Positions 36,592 through 47,554 of a DNA stretch of 64,000 nt are shown here, piece by piece. Location: contig NW_026515473.1 in assembly GCF_014898815.1 (NCBI RefSeq), forward strand, positions 372,001-436,000. The letters run 5' to 3'. Under the pieces are notes generated by a model. That model did not search any database, was not told the origin of the DNA, and saw only the letters and a list, made by a program, of their open reading frames with translations. The first letter of the stretch is position 1; each line of letters begins with the position of its first letter. The translations under genes were made by a program, and so were the position numbers. Source of the DNA: Panonychus citri. Its lineage: Eukaryota > Arthropoda > Arachnida > Trombidiformes > Tetranychidae.

Positions 36592-39182
36592 ATGGTTTCC
36601 ATCATCAAATTTAAACCTTTATCGGGTGCTCATGATGAAGGACCACCAGCTTATCTGTTAACAATTGATTCTTTCACCTTCCTTTTAGACTGTGGTTTAG
36701 ATCCAAACATTGATTCTGAGCCTACAAATATTTACAATAAAAATACTATTAAAAATGTTGATGCCGTTCTACTTTCCCATCCTGATACTTTACATTTAGG
36801 TGAGTTAATTTAATTGTTGTTCTGTTAAATTGTTTCCATTAATCAGTTAGTCAATTTCTCTTTTCTATTCTCTGTGTTTCTCTTATAGGTGCTTTGCCTT
36901 ATTTGGTTGGAAAATGTGGCTTAGATTGTCCCATTTATGCGACAGTTCCGATCTTTAAAATGGGACAAATGTTCATGTACGATTTACACCAATCTCGCCA
37001 TAATTATGAGAATTTTAATTTATTCACTTTGGATGATGTTGATGCTGCTTTCGATAAAATAATTCAATTAAAATACAACGAGACGGCTTCTTTAAAAGGA
37101 GGACAAGGTATTAGTATTACCCCTTTACCGGCGGGTCATATGATCGGTGGGGCAATTTGGCGTATTGTTAAAGACGGTGAAGAAGATATAATTTACGCTG
37201 TTGATTATAACCATAAAAGAGAGAGACATTTAAATGGTTGTAATTTAGGTGGTTCGCTTAACGAAAGATCCTTTTTATCAAGACCTAGTTTATTGGTGAC
37301 CGATGCTTATAATGCCAAATATTCACAGGCTCGTAGGAAAGAGCGTGATGAACAATTAATGACCAATATTTTGGCCACACTTCGCGATGGTGGTAATGTT
37401 CTGATTGCTGTTGACACTGCAGGTCGAGTTCTTGAATTGGCTCATATGTTAGATCAACTTTGGCATACACCCAATGCCGGTCTATTGGCTTATTCATTGG
37501 CTCTTTTGAATACAATCTCTTACAATGTGATTGAATTTGCTAAATCACAAGTTGAATGGATGAGTGAAAAGATTACAAAATCTTTCGAGGGCCAGAGAAA
37601 CAATCCATTCCAGTTTAGGCATTTACAATTGTGCCACAATTTAAAAGAGCTTCAACAACGAGTTCGTGAACCAAGAGTCGTCCTCGCTTCTCAGCCCGAT
37701 TTAGAATCTGGATTTGCCCGTGAACTGTTTGTCCAATGGTGTACCAATCCCAGAAATTGTATCATCTTAACCCAAAGATCACCACCAGGAACTCTTGCTC
37801 ACCAATTGATTAATAGCTCACAAAAGTTGATCACTTTATTAATCAAACAGCGAATACCTTTGGAAGGATTAGAATTGGAAGAGTATAAAAGAGAGCAAGC
37901 TAAAAAAGAGATGATAAACATGAAAAAGGTTGAAACAGATTCTGATTCAGATTCTGAATCGGATGGTGATGATTTGATCAATAAAAGTACAATCGGCCAA
38001 GGAGCAAACAGCGGAATCAGTTACAATTTAGGAATCACTGGACTTGGTGGTAGTTCGGGACCAGGAAGTGAGACCCATGAAGGACTTGGATATTCAAAAT
38101 ACGATCTAGTTATGCCTATTGGAGTGGGTAAAGTTAAAGTCGGCGGACTCTTCAAGCAGGGTAAAAATCCGTTCCCAATGTTTCCCGCCCCGGAGCATAA
38201 AATTAAATGGGACGATTATGGTGCCTACAGTAATCACAAACTTTTCCCGATAACTGATAATTCATCAACATTAGAATCAAATCAAGGTGTTAAATTTGAA
38301 GAAAACAAGGAAAATAAGAAAGGCGATAAAGAGACTGTTAATCAAAAGGCTTCTGCAAATGAAATACAAGAAGTACCAACAAAATGTATCACCAATGTTC
38401 AAACGTTTTACGTTAACGCGAATATACAATTTATTGATTTTGAGGGTCGATCGGACAAAGATTCATTGAAGAAAATTATCTCTCAAATTAAGCCTCGTCG
38501 TTTAGTGTTAATTCATGGATCACCGGAAGCAACTCACGAATTAGCTGTTTATTGTTCATCAATAACGGAAACAAAGAAAATTTTTACACCAAAAGTTGGT
38601 GAAACTGTTGATGCAACAACCGAGAGTCACATTTATCAAGTTAAATTAAAAGATTCCCTTGTGTCCACACTAAACTTTGTTAAAGCTAAAGATGGAACTG
38701 AATTGGCCTGGATTGATGCTGATATCGAAATGTCGGAAGAGCGATCACTTAAACCTCAAGCATTGAGCTCATCAACGGACCAAAATCCTGATGGATCGAA
38801 AGACTCTAAAGAGGGTATTCTTAATAGCATTAATAAAGAAAATCAACAAGAAATGAACATGGAAACAAATGGAGATGATTTTCCATCTTCTTCTCTCTCA
38901 TCCTCATCATCTCGTGAAGTTTTACCAATACTCCAACCTCTTGCTGCTAAATATGTTCAACCTCATGAAAATATCTTCGTCAATGAACTTAAATTATCCG
39001 ACTTTAAACAAATTCTCATGAACGATGGAATCCAAGCTGAATTTCATGGTGGAATTCTTCATTGTAACAATTCGGTGACCATCAAACGCCATGAAACTGG
39101 TCGTATTCTAATAGAGGGAACACTTTCCAATGATTATTTTCGAGTTCGAGATCTCCTTTATCAACAATATTCGATCATCTAA
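36592..39182 (+). CDS. CPSF2: Cleavage and polyadenylation specificity factor subunit 2 (CPSF100)
   Basis: Two exons, 36592-36799 and 36889-39182, give 833 residues. The N-terminus MVSIIKFKPLSGAHDEGPP and LLDCGLDPN are CPSF2 signatures. The metallo-beta-lactamase/beta-CASP region covers about the first 470 residues and includes LPAGHMIGGAIWRI and VLIAVDTAGRVLELAHML. Where CPSF73 has the metal-binding HxHxDH, this protein has HPDTLHLG, so it should be catalytically inactive, as is normal for CPSF2. A Ser/Asp/Glu-rich insert (about 380-400) and a low-complexity stretch near 690-755 lie in the second half. Role (known): partner of CPSF73 and symplekin in mRNA 3' cleavage. The 90-bp intron splits a Gly codon. 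Its 3' flank is duplicated around WDR33 copy B. Confidence 0.95.
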
Positions 39183-39359
39183 ACTAATTAAATTTAGATA
39201 ATAGTTAATTTCCTAATCCCCTTTTTTTCTGATCAAAACGCAGACTCGACATTTATAAATTCATCACCTTTATTTTCATTCAGAGTAAATGTTGCATTTA
39301 ATTGCTCCTCACAATTTGTATTATTATAAATCAACAGTGAATTTAAATGTTGATCAAAC

Positions 39360-39675
39360 TTTTTTTTCATGTATAAATTAAACTTTGAATCAAATTTTTA
39401 TATAAACAATTATCTCAAATTCAGATGAATAAAATTTTCAATTCAATCAACTGATTTTCCCTTTTTTTGTCTCTCTCAATGTTCAGCTGATTTTCGAGTC
39501 ACAAAAAGTTTAACTTTAGTTTAATTAAAAAGTTTATTAATTGAAAGATTTGACCTGATCGAAAAGTAAACTAAGTTCCGTTCCGAGAAAGGACGAATAT
39601 TGATTAAATTGATAGTTCGAGTTTGAACCTTTCGAGATAACTCTTGAATTGCGTTTGTTGATTGATGTTCAATGT
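39360..39675 (+). repeat. Left ~0.3-kb direct repeat (CPSF2 3' flank)
   Basis: This segment matches 42268-42574 in the same orientation over its whole length with scattered changes. It contains the probable CPSF2 poly(A) signal AATAAA (39428-39433). The two copies bracket the 2.6-kb segment that carries WDR33 copy B. The left copy is the original CPSF2 flank by position. Confidence 0.88.
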
Positions 39676-39815
39676 TTAATTAACTAATCATAAATTGTGT
39701 TAATAATAAGAAAATTGTTTTCAACCAATTGAATAGAATTAATTTTATTTATTTTTTGTCAAATTCAAAGATGTTAAAATACAGAAATATGTCCAATAAA
39801 GTAAAGAAAAAATCT

Positions 39816-41689
39816 TTATTTGCGATTTGAAAAGTGTTTCTTTTTGTGTGCCAAATGTACAGGAAAACCATGAAAATTTCCAAATGAATTGTCTTCAGGA
39901 TGATGGGGGGGAATTTGAGGATAATATTCACTATGAGTATTGTAATGAAATTCATTATCTCTTCTATGCATGTCATCACGTCTCATATGAGGAGGCATTT
40001 GATAATTTTCATTATGCATATGATAACGATAATCATTATCTCCTCTATGAATATCATCACGTCTCATATGAGGAGGCATTGGAGGTGGACCAGGAGGATA
40101 TTGATGTGGCCTCACCGGAGGACCATGCATGTATGGAGGTCGGTTTGGTGGTAAATTGCATGAATTTAGGTTTATTTGATGGTGATGGTGATGATCAGGA
40201 CTATATTGTTCATCCATCTCACTCGATGAAAGTATCACAGGTTGACATTTCTTCTCAGACCATTGATTAGCGAAATCTTTTGGAATGGGTTTGGAGAATG
40301 GAACTTTTCGCTGTTGCTCACCTTCCTCTGCCAATTTTGATTCAGCAGATGAGAAGATCTCAACAGGTGATTTATTTGCAGCCAATCCAGGGAAAATATC
40401 CTCACTTCCTCCTTTAGAAATACCCGGTATTGAGTCAAAAATTTCCATTTCACAATATTCAGATTCTTGTGTTTTGTTTCATTAAGGTTATATTTATCCA
40501 CCATCCTATCACCAGGCCGATTTCTTGTCCAAAATTTACACGAATGATCATTAGATCCAGAAGCTAAAATATAGCCTAAAGGGTGCCAACTTAGCGACCA
40601 TACAACAGAGTCATGAGCTGACTCCATTCCACCAATTTCTGTTTCAACCCCCACTTCCCAAAATAAAATGGAGCCATCCGATCCACCGCTAGCGAAAAGA
40701 GATTCGTGGACTGGATGCCAAGCTAAACAACAAGCCTCTTTTTTATGGCCTCTGAAAACTTGCATTTCCGTTGTTACATTTCTAATATCGAAAATTTTGA
40801 TCAAATGATCTCGTGAAGCGGTTAGAAGCCAATTTCCATTTTGGTTCCATTTCACGTCCATCACTGTACTTTTATGAGCATGTATGGTCGCTAAATTGGT
40901 TCCACTTCTCGAATCCCATAGTTTAATTGGTTGTTGACTATCTTTGCTGCCTGAAACAATTAGATCATATTCTGTATTCCAATCGACAGCTTTCACATCA
41001 GATCCATGTCCTCGAAGGGTTCGATCTTCAATACAATTGAAAAAGTCCCATATTTTTATGGTTCCATCATCTGAACAAGTTGCAAATTTATTTCCCGATG
41101 GACTCATTGAAACACCTCTAATTGGATCATCATGAGCGTGAAACATTTTAACATTGTTCATGTTACTCTGCCAATATTTGACATTACCAGATTGATCAGC
41201 AGTTACCATCCACATATCATTTGAAGACCAAACCATTGCTCGAACAGCGGAATCATGAGCTTGTAAAATTGTCTCGAAATTAAATGTTAACCCATTCCAA
41301 AGGGTAAATTCACCACTTGAGGCACCAGTTACTAAACGTCGACCTTCAGGTGTCCAAAGAACACAAAATATTGGACATCTCATTTTATTAGTTGATGTAC
41401 GAACAAATTTAGTTGTAACACAATTAACCGGATTATCAACAAAAGACATCGGAGGTAATAATTGAGGATAATAACCATAATCAGGTTGAATGGCTCTCCT
41501 ATCATAATGATTTTTAGTCCAGATTTTTGTTTCAAGCATATTTACAATCGAGGTATTATAATCAACTGTTTTTCTGGCAATAGCTTTTCTCAATCGTTTA
41601 CCATCAAATTCAGTTGCCTGATAAATGGGTGGTCGAGGTTGAAACGGCGGATGACCACCTTTACCCTCTTTTGGGGTCCAATTGGACAT
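39816..41689 (-). pseudogene. WDR33: WDR33 copy B, intronless, frameshifted and chimeric
   Basis: Reading leftward from 41689, the frame starts MSNWTPKEGKGG, exactly as in the parental WDR33, and covers the conserved N-terminus and complete WD40 propeller. A one-base loss in an A run near 40472-40475 (NLNETK) then shifts the frame, which ends at 40235 after 484 residues. The displaced tail continues in another frame to 39816 and contains an internal duplication of the PPHMRRDD segment. Both parental introns are missing exactly. From about 40695 to the right the sequence follows the parent; to the left it follows copy A. A truncated product with an intact propeller is conceivable, so it may not be silent. 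Confidence 0.85.
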
Positions 41690-42267
41690 TTTGAACAGTC
41701 CAAATGATAAAACAAAAGTCCAAGAAGAACACGGAACAAGATAAATGGTAAGATTACATCAAGAAAAATTCAAAACAAAAGCGACAATAGAAGGAGAAGA
41801 AACAAAAAATGAAAGAAAAAGAGAATCACAAATAAAAGAAAATGAAATAGAAAATGTATCCAAGCAACTGGAGAACAACCAATCAGGAGAAAAAAGCAAA
41901 GGAAAAGAATCAAAGTTAATCACAATTATCTCTTTAAATTGTTACACCAATTAACCAGAATTGATTACGTTAAATTGTTTAATCATTTAACTCAAAGTAA
42001 AACTAAAGTAACAATTAATTAAAGAGGAAGAATTAAAAACAATTGAATTGAAAATCAGAAAAATGAACAATCCAAATGGCGGTTCAATCATAACAAACTA
42101 ACCAAAGCTCCACCTATGGTATTGAATGGAAGCAAATTGAATGCGAAAAATTAATTAATCAGCATTTTCTTAATTGATTACATTAATTACATTACAATTC
42201 TCTTTCAATTAAATTCAACTCTTGACTTGAATTAATACTCAGGTGAGAAAAATTGTCTAGTGTTAAC
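41690..42267. repeat. Copy of the WDR33-PARP1 intergenic flank
   Basis: Over about 570 bp this matches 61001-61585, the sequence directly upstream of the parental WDR33, nearly without change; the first ~95 bp look identical. Retroposition alone would not carry untranscribed upstream DNA. It may give copy B the parental promoter. Confidence 0.9.
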
Positions 42268-42574
42268 TTTTTTTCATGTGTAAATTTAAAAAATGAATCA
42301 AATTTTTATATAAACAATTTTCTCAAATTCAGATGAATAAAATTTTCAATTCAATCAACTGATTGTCCCTTTTTTTGTCTCTCTCAATGTTCAGCTGATT
42401 TTCGAGTCACAAAATCTTTAACTTAAATCAAAAAGTTTATATATTAGAAGATTTGACCTGATCGAAAAGTAAACTAAGTTCCGTCCGAGGAGAGGATGAA
42501 TATTGATTAAATTGATAGTTCGAGTTTGAACCTTTCGAGATAAACTCTTGTGTTTGTTGATCGATTTCCAATGT
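42268..42574 (+). repeat. Right ~0.3-kb direct repeat (CPSF2 3' flank copy)
   Basis: Same orientation as 39360-39675, with small gaps and scattered substitutions. It includes AATAAA at 42336-42341. The junction on its left lies in a T run shared by both source sequences. Confidence 0.88.
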
Positions 42575-42838
42575 AATTTTCGAATGGTCAATCGGTCAAT
42601 TCAAAAGCATTCAATTGATTGATTATATGAGACTCGATAATTGATTTTACAATAAAAAATAACAATATTACTATTATTAGCGAAATTGAAAAAATGATTG
42701 AGAATCGTATGAATATATTGAACTATTGTTTAATTATTAATAACAGGGCTCAATTGTTATCTTATGAGTTCATCTCTTTTGACTAATTGTGAGTAAAACC
42801 AAATTAGTATCTTCCATATTAATATATTAATATTTAAA

Positions 42839-43975
42839 TCATGATCGGTTTAATCCTGGTGCTGCTAATCCAAGGGATAACATCAATGTTGCCAGATTAG
42901 AAATGAATTCCGGTGTAATTAGACAAACTTTACCGAGTGAGAGGCCAATATCGCTTGGACCAAGTTGTTGTAGGAATATGTTAATCTTAATGAACAAATG
43001 AACAAAGTATTAATTACTGATGCATTTTCGCAATCATATTGTTAATATTAAAAAAAATCTTACCTCGATTTTTGCTTCTTTAGAATAATTTTTGAACGAT
43101 AACCAATAAACATTTTGATAGCAATAACTTGCATGTCGATTAACGGAAACAAGATAATAAGTTATTTGGACTAAAGTAACAATTGACATAAACGCTCTTA
43201 TGGCTATTTGAAAAGGATTTCCATTTATTTGTAGAATATCCTGAAAAACCATGAAGTTTTCCAAAAGAATGAAACAATAAAACCCTAAGATCGAAGGTGA
43301 TAAGAAAGTGTCCAATCCAAGTGTCGATTTAGCTGCTAGTAAATGTAGATGACGAATCTCTCGAATCTGCTTGGCCGTTTCGGGATTTTGTAAGACCATT
43401 AACAGGAGATTCCTTATGATTTCAAAAGACACACAAGAATTGATACAGTTCGATATTATAAATTGTGTAAGTGTAAACCAACTTATAACTCCGAAAATGC
43501 TCAATAGAAACTCAAATAGATCGACAAATAATCCAACTGGATCATAAATATCAAAATTCGGCCCAGTTATAGTCAATGTTAAGACACCGACCAATTCAAA
43601 TAGTAAGATACTTATATTGATGAAGTGACTGTAGAAACTCATCTCTTTAATGACCTCTAACGAAAGTTGATTATCCATTGATAAGATTTGCTGATTAACT
43701 TGAAGAAAGTGCTGATATTGAGATCGATTGAAGTGCATGAATATCATATTGAAGAACATGGCTAAACAAAAGAGTATATTTTTCATCTGCAAGAATTTAT
43801 CTTGATTGATAAATGGATCTTTGATGTCAACAATGTGCTTAAAACTATTGATCAAATAAAATAAAGCGATGGTATAAACCAGAATCGAATGTAATATTTT
43901 ACCGTTAGATGAGAAAATGATTGAATAAAAGTCATTTGGATTAGTTGATTTAAGCAAATTGGTTAACATTATCAC
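42839..43975 (-). CDS. GR-like 7TM chemoreceptor, two-exon type
   Basis: Exon 1 runs 43975-43064 and exon 2 42985-42839, joined in phase 0, giving 352 residues. Several hydrophobic segments are visible, with conserved stretches shared with 48708-49970: STNPNDFYSIIFSSNGKIL near the N-terminus, MDNQLSLEVIKEM, and RHLHLLAAKSTLGLDTFLSP. The C-terminal exon reads SDIGLSLGKVCLITPEFISN and ends LAAPGL. A gustatory-receptor family assignment rests on size, hydrophobic profile, a phase-0 C-terminal intron and its GR-like neighbours; no clear TYhhhhhQF motif is seen. Start: two Met codons, of which the second (MLTNLL) aligns with the paralogue. Confidence 0.65.
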
Positions 43976-44209
43976 AAATGTAATGTAAAAGGGTAATCTA
44001 TTAATACACTACTAATTTGTACTTAAAGTGCTTCTCGATGCGTTCCATTCAATACATAAAGCAATAATAATAAATATCATCAAATGGTCAATTGGTCAAG
44101 TTAGAGAACTTCAATTGATTGATTACAAGAGACTCGATAATTTATTTTACAGTGTAAATGTTACAAATTGTGCTCTGCACAATATATTATAATACATAGA
44201 AAGGAAAAT

Positions 44210-44212
<3 letters not shown>

Positions 44213-44259
<47 letters not shown>
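44213..44259. repeat. (GA)n microsatellite
   Basis: A GA tract of about 23 units, the only long one right of 19.5 kb. Confidence 0.95.
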
Positions 44260-44261
<2 letters not shown>

Positions 44262-44718
44262 AAATAAGAATGAAATTTTCAACATAGTCATTTGATTGTC
44301 ACTTTTTGTCTTTCTCAAGATTAAACTAATGATTTGATTAACTTTCTCATTGATTCATTGAAACAATTAATTGATTGCAATTTCAGAAAATGATAATTGT
44401 TTCGATAAAAAAAATATTCAAAGTTCTCCGGCCACAGGTCCGTTGTCTTTAAATGTTTGGAACACGATTAGTCCCAAGTGTCAAAAATGATCTGAAACTT
44501 ATTTTTGAACCTATCTTAATATAGGCCAAATCATTGATTGAGCACTTTTCCATTTGGACAACAGTTTTACCGAAATGAGAGAGGGGCATTTGATCTTTGA
44601 GGGTTAATATCTCACAAAAAGTGTAAAAAGTTTCCGTAGACCACAAAAAACAACCTCAAGTCATTAATGGGTAATCTTAATTGTCTTAGTGTTTCTTTCA
44701 ATTCAAAATCATGAAACT

Positions 44719-44741
44719 ACTTTCCGTGGACCACGGAAAGT
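44719..44741. promoter_or_regulatory. 23-bp perfect palindrome, motif repeated at 44631
   Basis: The arms ACTTTCCGTGG and CCACGGAAAGT surround one A. A near copy of its centre, TTTCCGTAGACCAC, lies 90 bp to the left (44631-44644; 13 of 14 bases agree with 44721-44734). Both sit within 375 bp of the start of the 45006 gene. They could be paired binding sites for a dimeric factor; this is inference. Confidence 0.5.
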
Positions 44742-45005
44742 TTATCATCATCATAGGTACTAAACCGAAACCGACCGATTTCGCTCTAAAAATTTAAATT
44801 ACCATGAACGTCAAACGTGATAAGATAATAATCAGGTAACAGACATAATCTTATCTGCTTGGTAGCTGATCTGATTCGATAATCAAAGCGTAACTTGGCG
44901 ACACCATTTTTTGTTCCTTTTTTTGGAATGAAAAGTTGAGACTTTGCTTGTAGTGAAAACACTTTACTGTTTACCTTTCTTTTAACTGTTTATTTTCAAA
45001 AAGTA

Positions 45006-45440
45006 ATGGTCTCTTCAATTTCCACAGTTGAAACCGACACTACAAGTGACAACAACAGCGCTGATATTCATATACCTACAAATTCAAGCCAGAGAGATAT
45101 GAATCAAGAACCTCATAGTGAATCTTCAACATCCAATAGTAGTTCAAAGGTAAATTCGAGTGGTTCGAACGAACAATCAACATCATGTTTAGCAAATCGA
45201 TCATCACATGAAACGGATAAAAACCAACTCGAAGATGAAGCTGATTTCGAAGGCTCAGTCTTTGGTTTTGATTACCAAAAGGTTAAAGTTCCATATGAGG
45301 ACAGAGAGTCCATTTCGGCACTGTTCCGTGGCATAATTTCGTACGCACCGGACGAATCGAAACCCAAATTATTGAGATTTATTGATGAAGGAGCAAGAAA
45401 ATTATTTGATGATTTCGAAAGTTTTCCTCCTTACAAATGA
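45006..45440 (+). CDS. Small unrecognised protein, Ser/Asn-rich N-terminus
   Basis: An open frame of 144 residues. The first ~80 residues are disordered in composition (Ser, Asn, Thr, Glu). The last ~60 look folded and conserved in style: SVFGFDYQKVKVPYEDRESI followed by a predicted helix pair (LFRGIISYAPDESKPKLLRF). There is no signal peptide or membrane segment. The codon mix is unlike the simple-repeat frames around it, which supports a real gene. I do not recognise the family. It is the only non-receptor single-copy gene inside the duplicated receptor block. Confidence 0.6.
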   Translation: MVSSISTVETDTTSDNNSADIHIPTNSSQRDMNQEPHSESSTSNSSSKVNSSGSNEQSTSCLANRSSHETDKNQLEDEADFEGSVFGFDYQKVKVPYEDRESISALFRGIISYAPDESKPKLLRFIDEGARKLFDDFESFPPYK

Positions 45441-45583
45441 TAAAAATGTATCTCTCTCTCTGTTTCTCTCTCTCTTTTCATTTTACTTTGTTTTCAATGA
45501 CTTTATGATCAAGGAAAGATTAAAAGTTGATTGTTTCTTATGATTAATGATTACTCTTTATAATTTTTTATTCGTTAAAATAT

Positions 45584-45611
45584 TTGATAGAGAAATATAT
45601 TTCTCTATCAA
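45584..45611. repeat. 28-bp perfect palindrome
   Basis: Two 14-base arms with no spacer; the left arm is TTGATAGAGAAATA. It lies between the 45006 gene and a GR fragment, near a rearrangement boundary. Confidence 0.85.
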
Positions 45612-45626
45612 GTGTATACACTTTTA

Positions 45627-45740
45627 TTATTCTGGATGTCTCAATCCTGGTGCTGCAAATTCAAGAGATGAAACTAAAGTTATCAGATGAGAAATGAATT
45701 CTGGTATCCTTAAAGAGACTTTACCGAGTGCCAGTCCAAT
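45627..45740 (-). pseudogene. Fragment of the last exon of a two-exon-type GR-like gene
   Basis: Read on the minus strand it gives LALGKVSLRIPEFISHL and ends APGLRHPE then stop, matching the C-terminal exon of the genes at 42839 and 48708. No upstream exon is present. Confidence 0.75.
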
Positions 45741-45754
45741 ACAGTACATATAGT

Positions 45755-45860
45755 CCAATGCTGACCTTTCACCGATATACTCGAGGACTATGTAGATAGT
45801 ATTGGAACTTCATAGAAAATGTATCCTCAACAAATAATTGTTTCTTAGAACTCGTTAGTT
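45755..45860 (+). pseudogene. Fragment of a four-exon-type GR-like gene
   Basis: The sequence from about 45760 to 45830 matches 50868-50940 in the gene starting at 50479 (TFHRYTRGLC region in shifted frame), but frames are broken and the rest is missing. It abuts sequence similar to the 5' flank of the gene at 52394. Confidence 0.65.
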
Positions 45861-46231
45861 GTATTTATAATGGTAAAAATTGTTAACTTTTATTGAGAGT
45901 ATACTTATGACATTCATTAAGCAATTAATAACTTTGATTAGATTTAGCTCGAAATTGTGAAAGTTGATCAATTCCCTGGTTTCATGAACGGAATCAGAAT
46001 CATTTTAATGATAGTAAATCGATATGAAAATCAATTTATATCAGAACAAAAAATATAAAATAAATTAGAAAACTGAGACATAAACGATCAGTATTTGTAT
46101 GAGTTGATTGAAAATGCAGTTCATTATATCGATAAGTAAATAGCATTGATTCGTACGACTAATCAATGAGAAATACAATTAAATCAAATTGATAGGACTT
46201 CGAGAGTAGTCTTGAGATACAAGTTTATAAA

Positions 46232-47538
46232 ATGACGAAATTAATCATGAAAAAGTTAACTTATTGGATTAAGAAAAATGTATTTTCTTTTAACAAAACT
46301 GATTCTAAATATAATTATTCTGATTTAATTGCTGCTGCTGATAAACTTGAACTAATTGTTCAGTCAAAGTTTATAGTTAGAAAATCTGATTCTGATAAAC
46401 ATCACTGTTCCATGGGCTACATGTTATTGATCATTAATCTAATAGCTAATTGTCGCTGGTTAATTCTTGGACTAACAAACAATCAAACAATTCAATTGAT
46501 TCTCGGCGATTATTTTGTATCATTCAATGAACGAGTCTTTCTTAATTGTATTTCCTTCTTTGGTGGTTTTGTCTTCATTGGATTAGCTATGTACAACTTA
46601 TTTCTGATCAATTTCTTTGATCAATCTTTCGTCAATATCGTCGAGGATTATGTTCACGGTATTAGAACTTCAAAGAAACTTTTTTCTTTATCAGCTTATT
46701 ACGAATCTCAACTTCGATATTGGTACATTTTTGGAACTAAATTTATTCCAATTTTCGCTTATTCTGCTTTAATGTTTTTCGTAATCAGTCATCTTCTAGT
46801 TATTATTACAGTGGCTCCCGATCTTAAGATATTTCTTATCTATTTGTTTCACATTACTGTCTTTTACTATTTGATACAATTCCCTCTATTCTCGGCAGTT
46901 TGGATAACTACTTATTTCTTAATTACTGTATTCTATGCATATTGTCAGTTATCTTCATACCTTAGTAGGTTCAATGCTACGTCTTTATTCACAAAGATTC
47001 AGAAAACTTTTCTCAATGATTTGGAAAAGTTCAACAATCTAATTGACTCCATTAACATTCAGATTCGCCTAGCGTTTCTGGCTCTTTACTCTTTTGTGAC
47101 AGTTTTGATCGTTCTGATCATTTATTACGGTTCACAAAACTATTTCTCTAATCTTTGGGTAAATGTTATAATACGAGGAACTAGTGCTTGGTGTCTCTCA
47201 TTCATGATGTTTTTCAATTATTATTGTTCTCTCATTTCTCATAAGGTCTTGTATTAAATTATCGATAATTTTTCATTTTCTAATTTATATCAACTTCTAT
47301 ATTACAGGGAAATCGAGTTCATTTAATGATTTACAATCTTTGTACTTTCAATGGTAATGATGTCCAACTCATGATTAAGGTAAATTTCGATTAATAGAAC
47401 TTTAATTATGTGATAAATCATTCTAATACAATGTTAATTAATCAACAGAGACTTGGAATACTTGATCGATTGTCTTATCGAAACATTGGTATTTATTTGA
47501 ATGGAACTATTTTGCTCTGTAATCATTTCACTCTATTG
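46232..47538 (+). pseudogene. GR-like 7TM chemoreceptor lacking its last exon
   Basis: Exons 46232-47245, 47308-47379 and 47449-47538 keep open frames and phase-0 junctions and are nearly identical to the complete gene at 52394-53838. Conserved stretches include RWLILGLTNNQTIQLILGDY and LDRLSYRNIG. The expected fourth exon (FTLECAGLYLL in the paralogue) is absent: 16 bp after the third donor the sequence switches to a fragment of the 7TM receptor gene. The product would lose its C-terminal membrane end, so it is probably a recent pseudogene, although the remaining frame is intact. The in-frame extension upstream that the paralogue has is closed here by a stop, so the Met at 46232 is the start. 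Confidence 0.8.
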
Positions 47539-47554
47539 GTAAGTAATACAATGA

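Larger units (their letters stand above)
43976..45005. other. Intergenic with GA repeat and repeated palindromic motif
   Basis: It contains the 5' flank of the two-exon GR-like gene, a long GA tract (44213-44259) and a 14-bp motif pair described separately. A 65-codon frame at 44449-44646 on the minus strand has an ordinary-looking composition but no known relative and no support. The right end is the promoter of the 45006 gene. Confidence 0.5.

Noticed and set aside
39827..40270. 147-residue plus-strand open frame with CHHVSYEE repeats
   Set aside because: It is the antisense of the repeated tail of WDR33 copy B; the repeat comes from the PPHMRRDD duplication.
39360..42574. A transposable element carrying WDR33 copy B
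   Set aside because: There are no terminal inverted repeats, no transposase or reverse transcriptase frame, and the direct repeats are CPSF2 flank rather than element ends.
44449..44646. 65-residue minus-strand frame with protein-like composition
   Set aside because: No homologue is recognised and there is no promoter or splice support; the length is within chance for this region.
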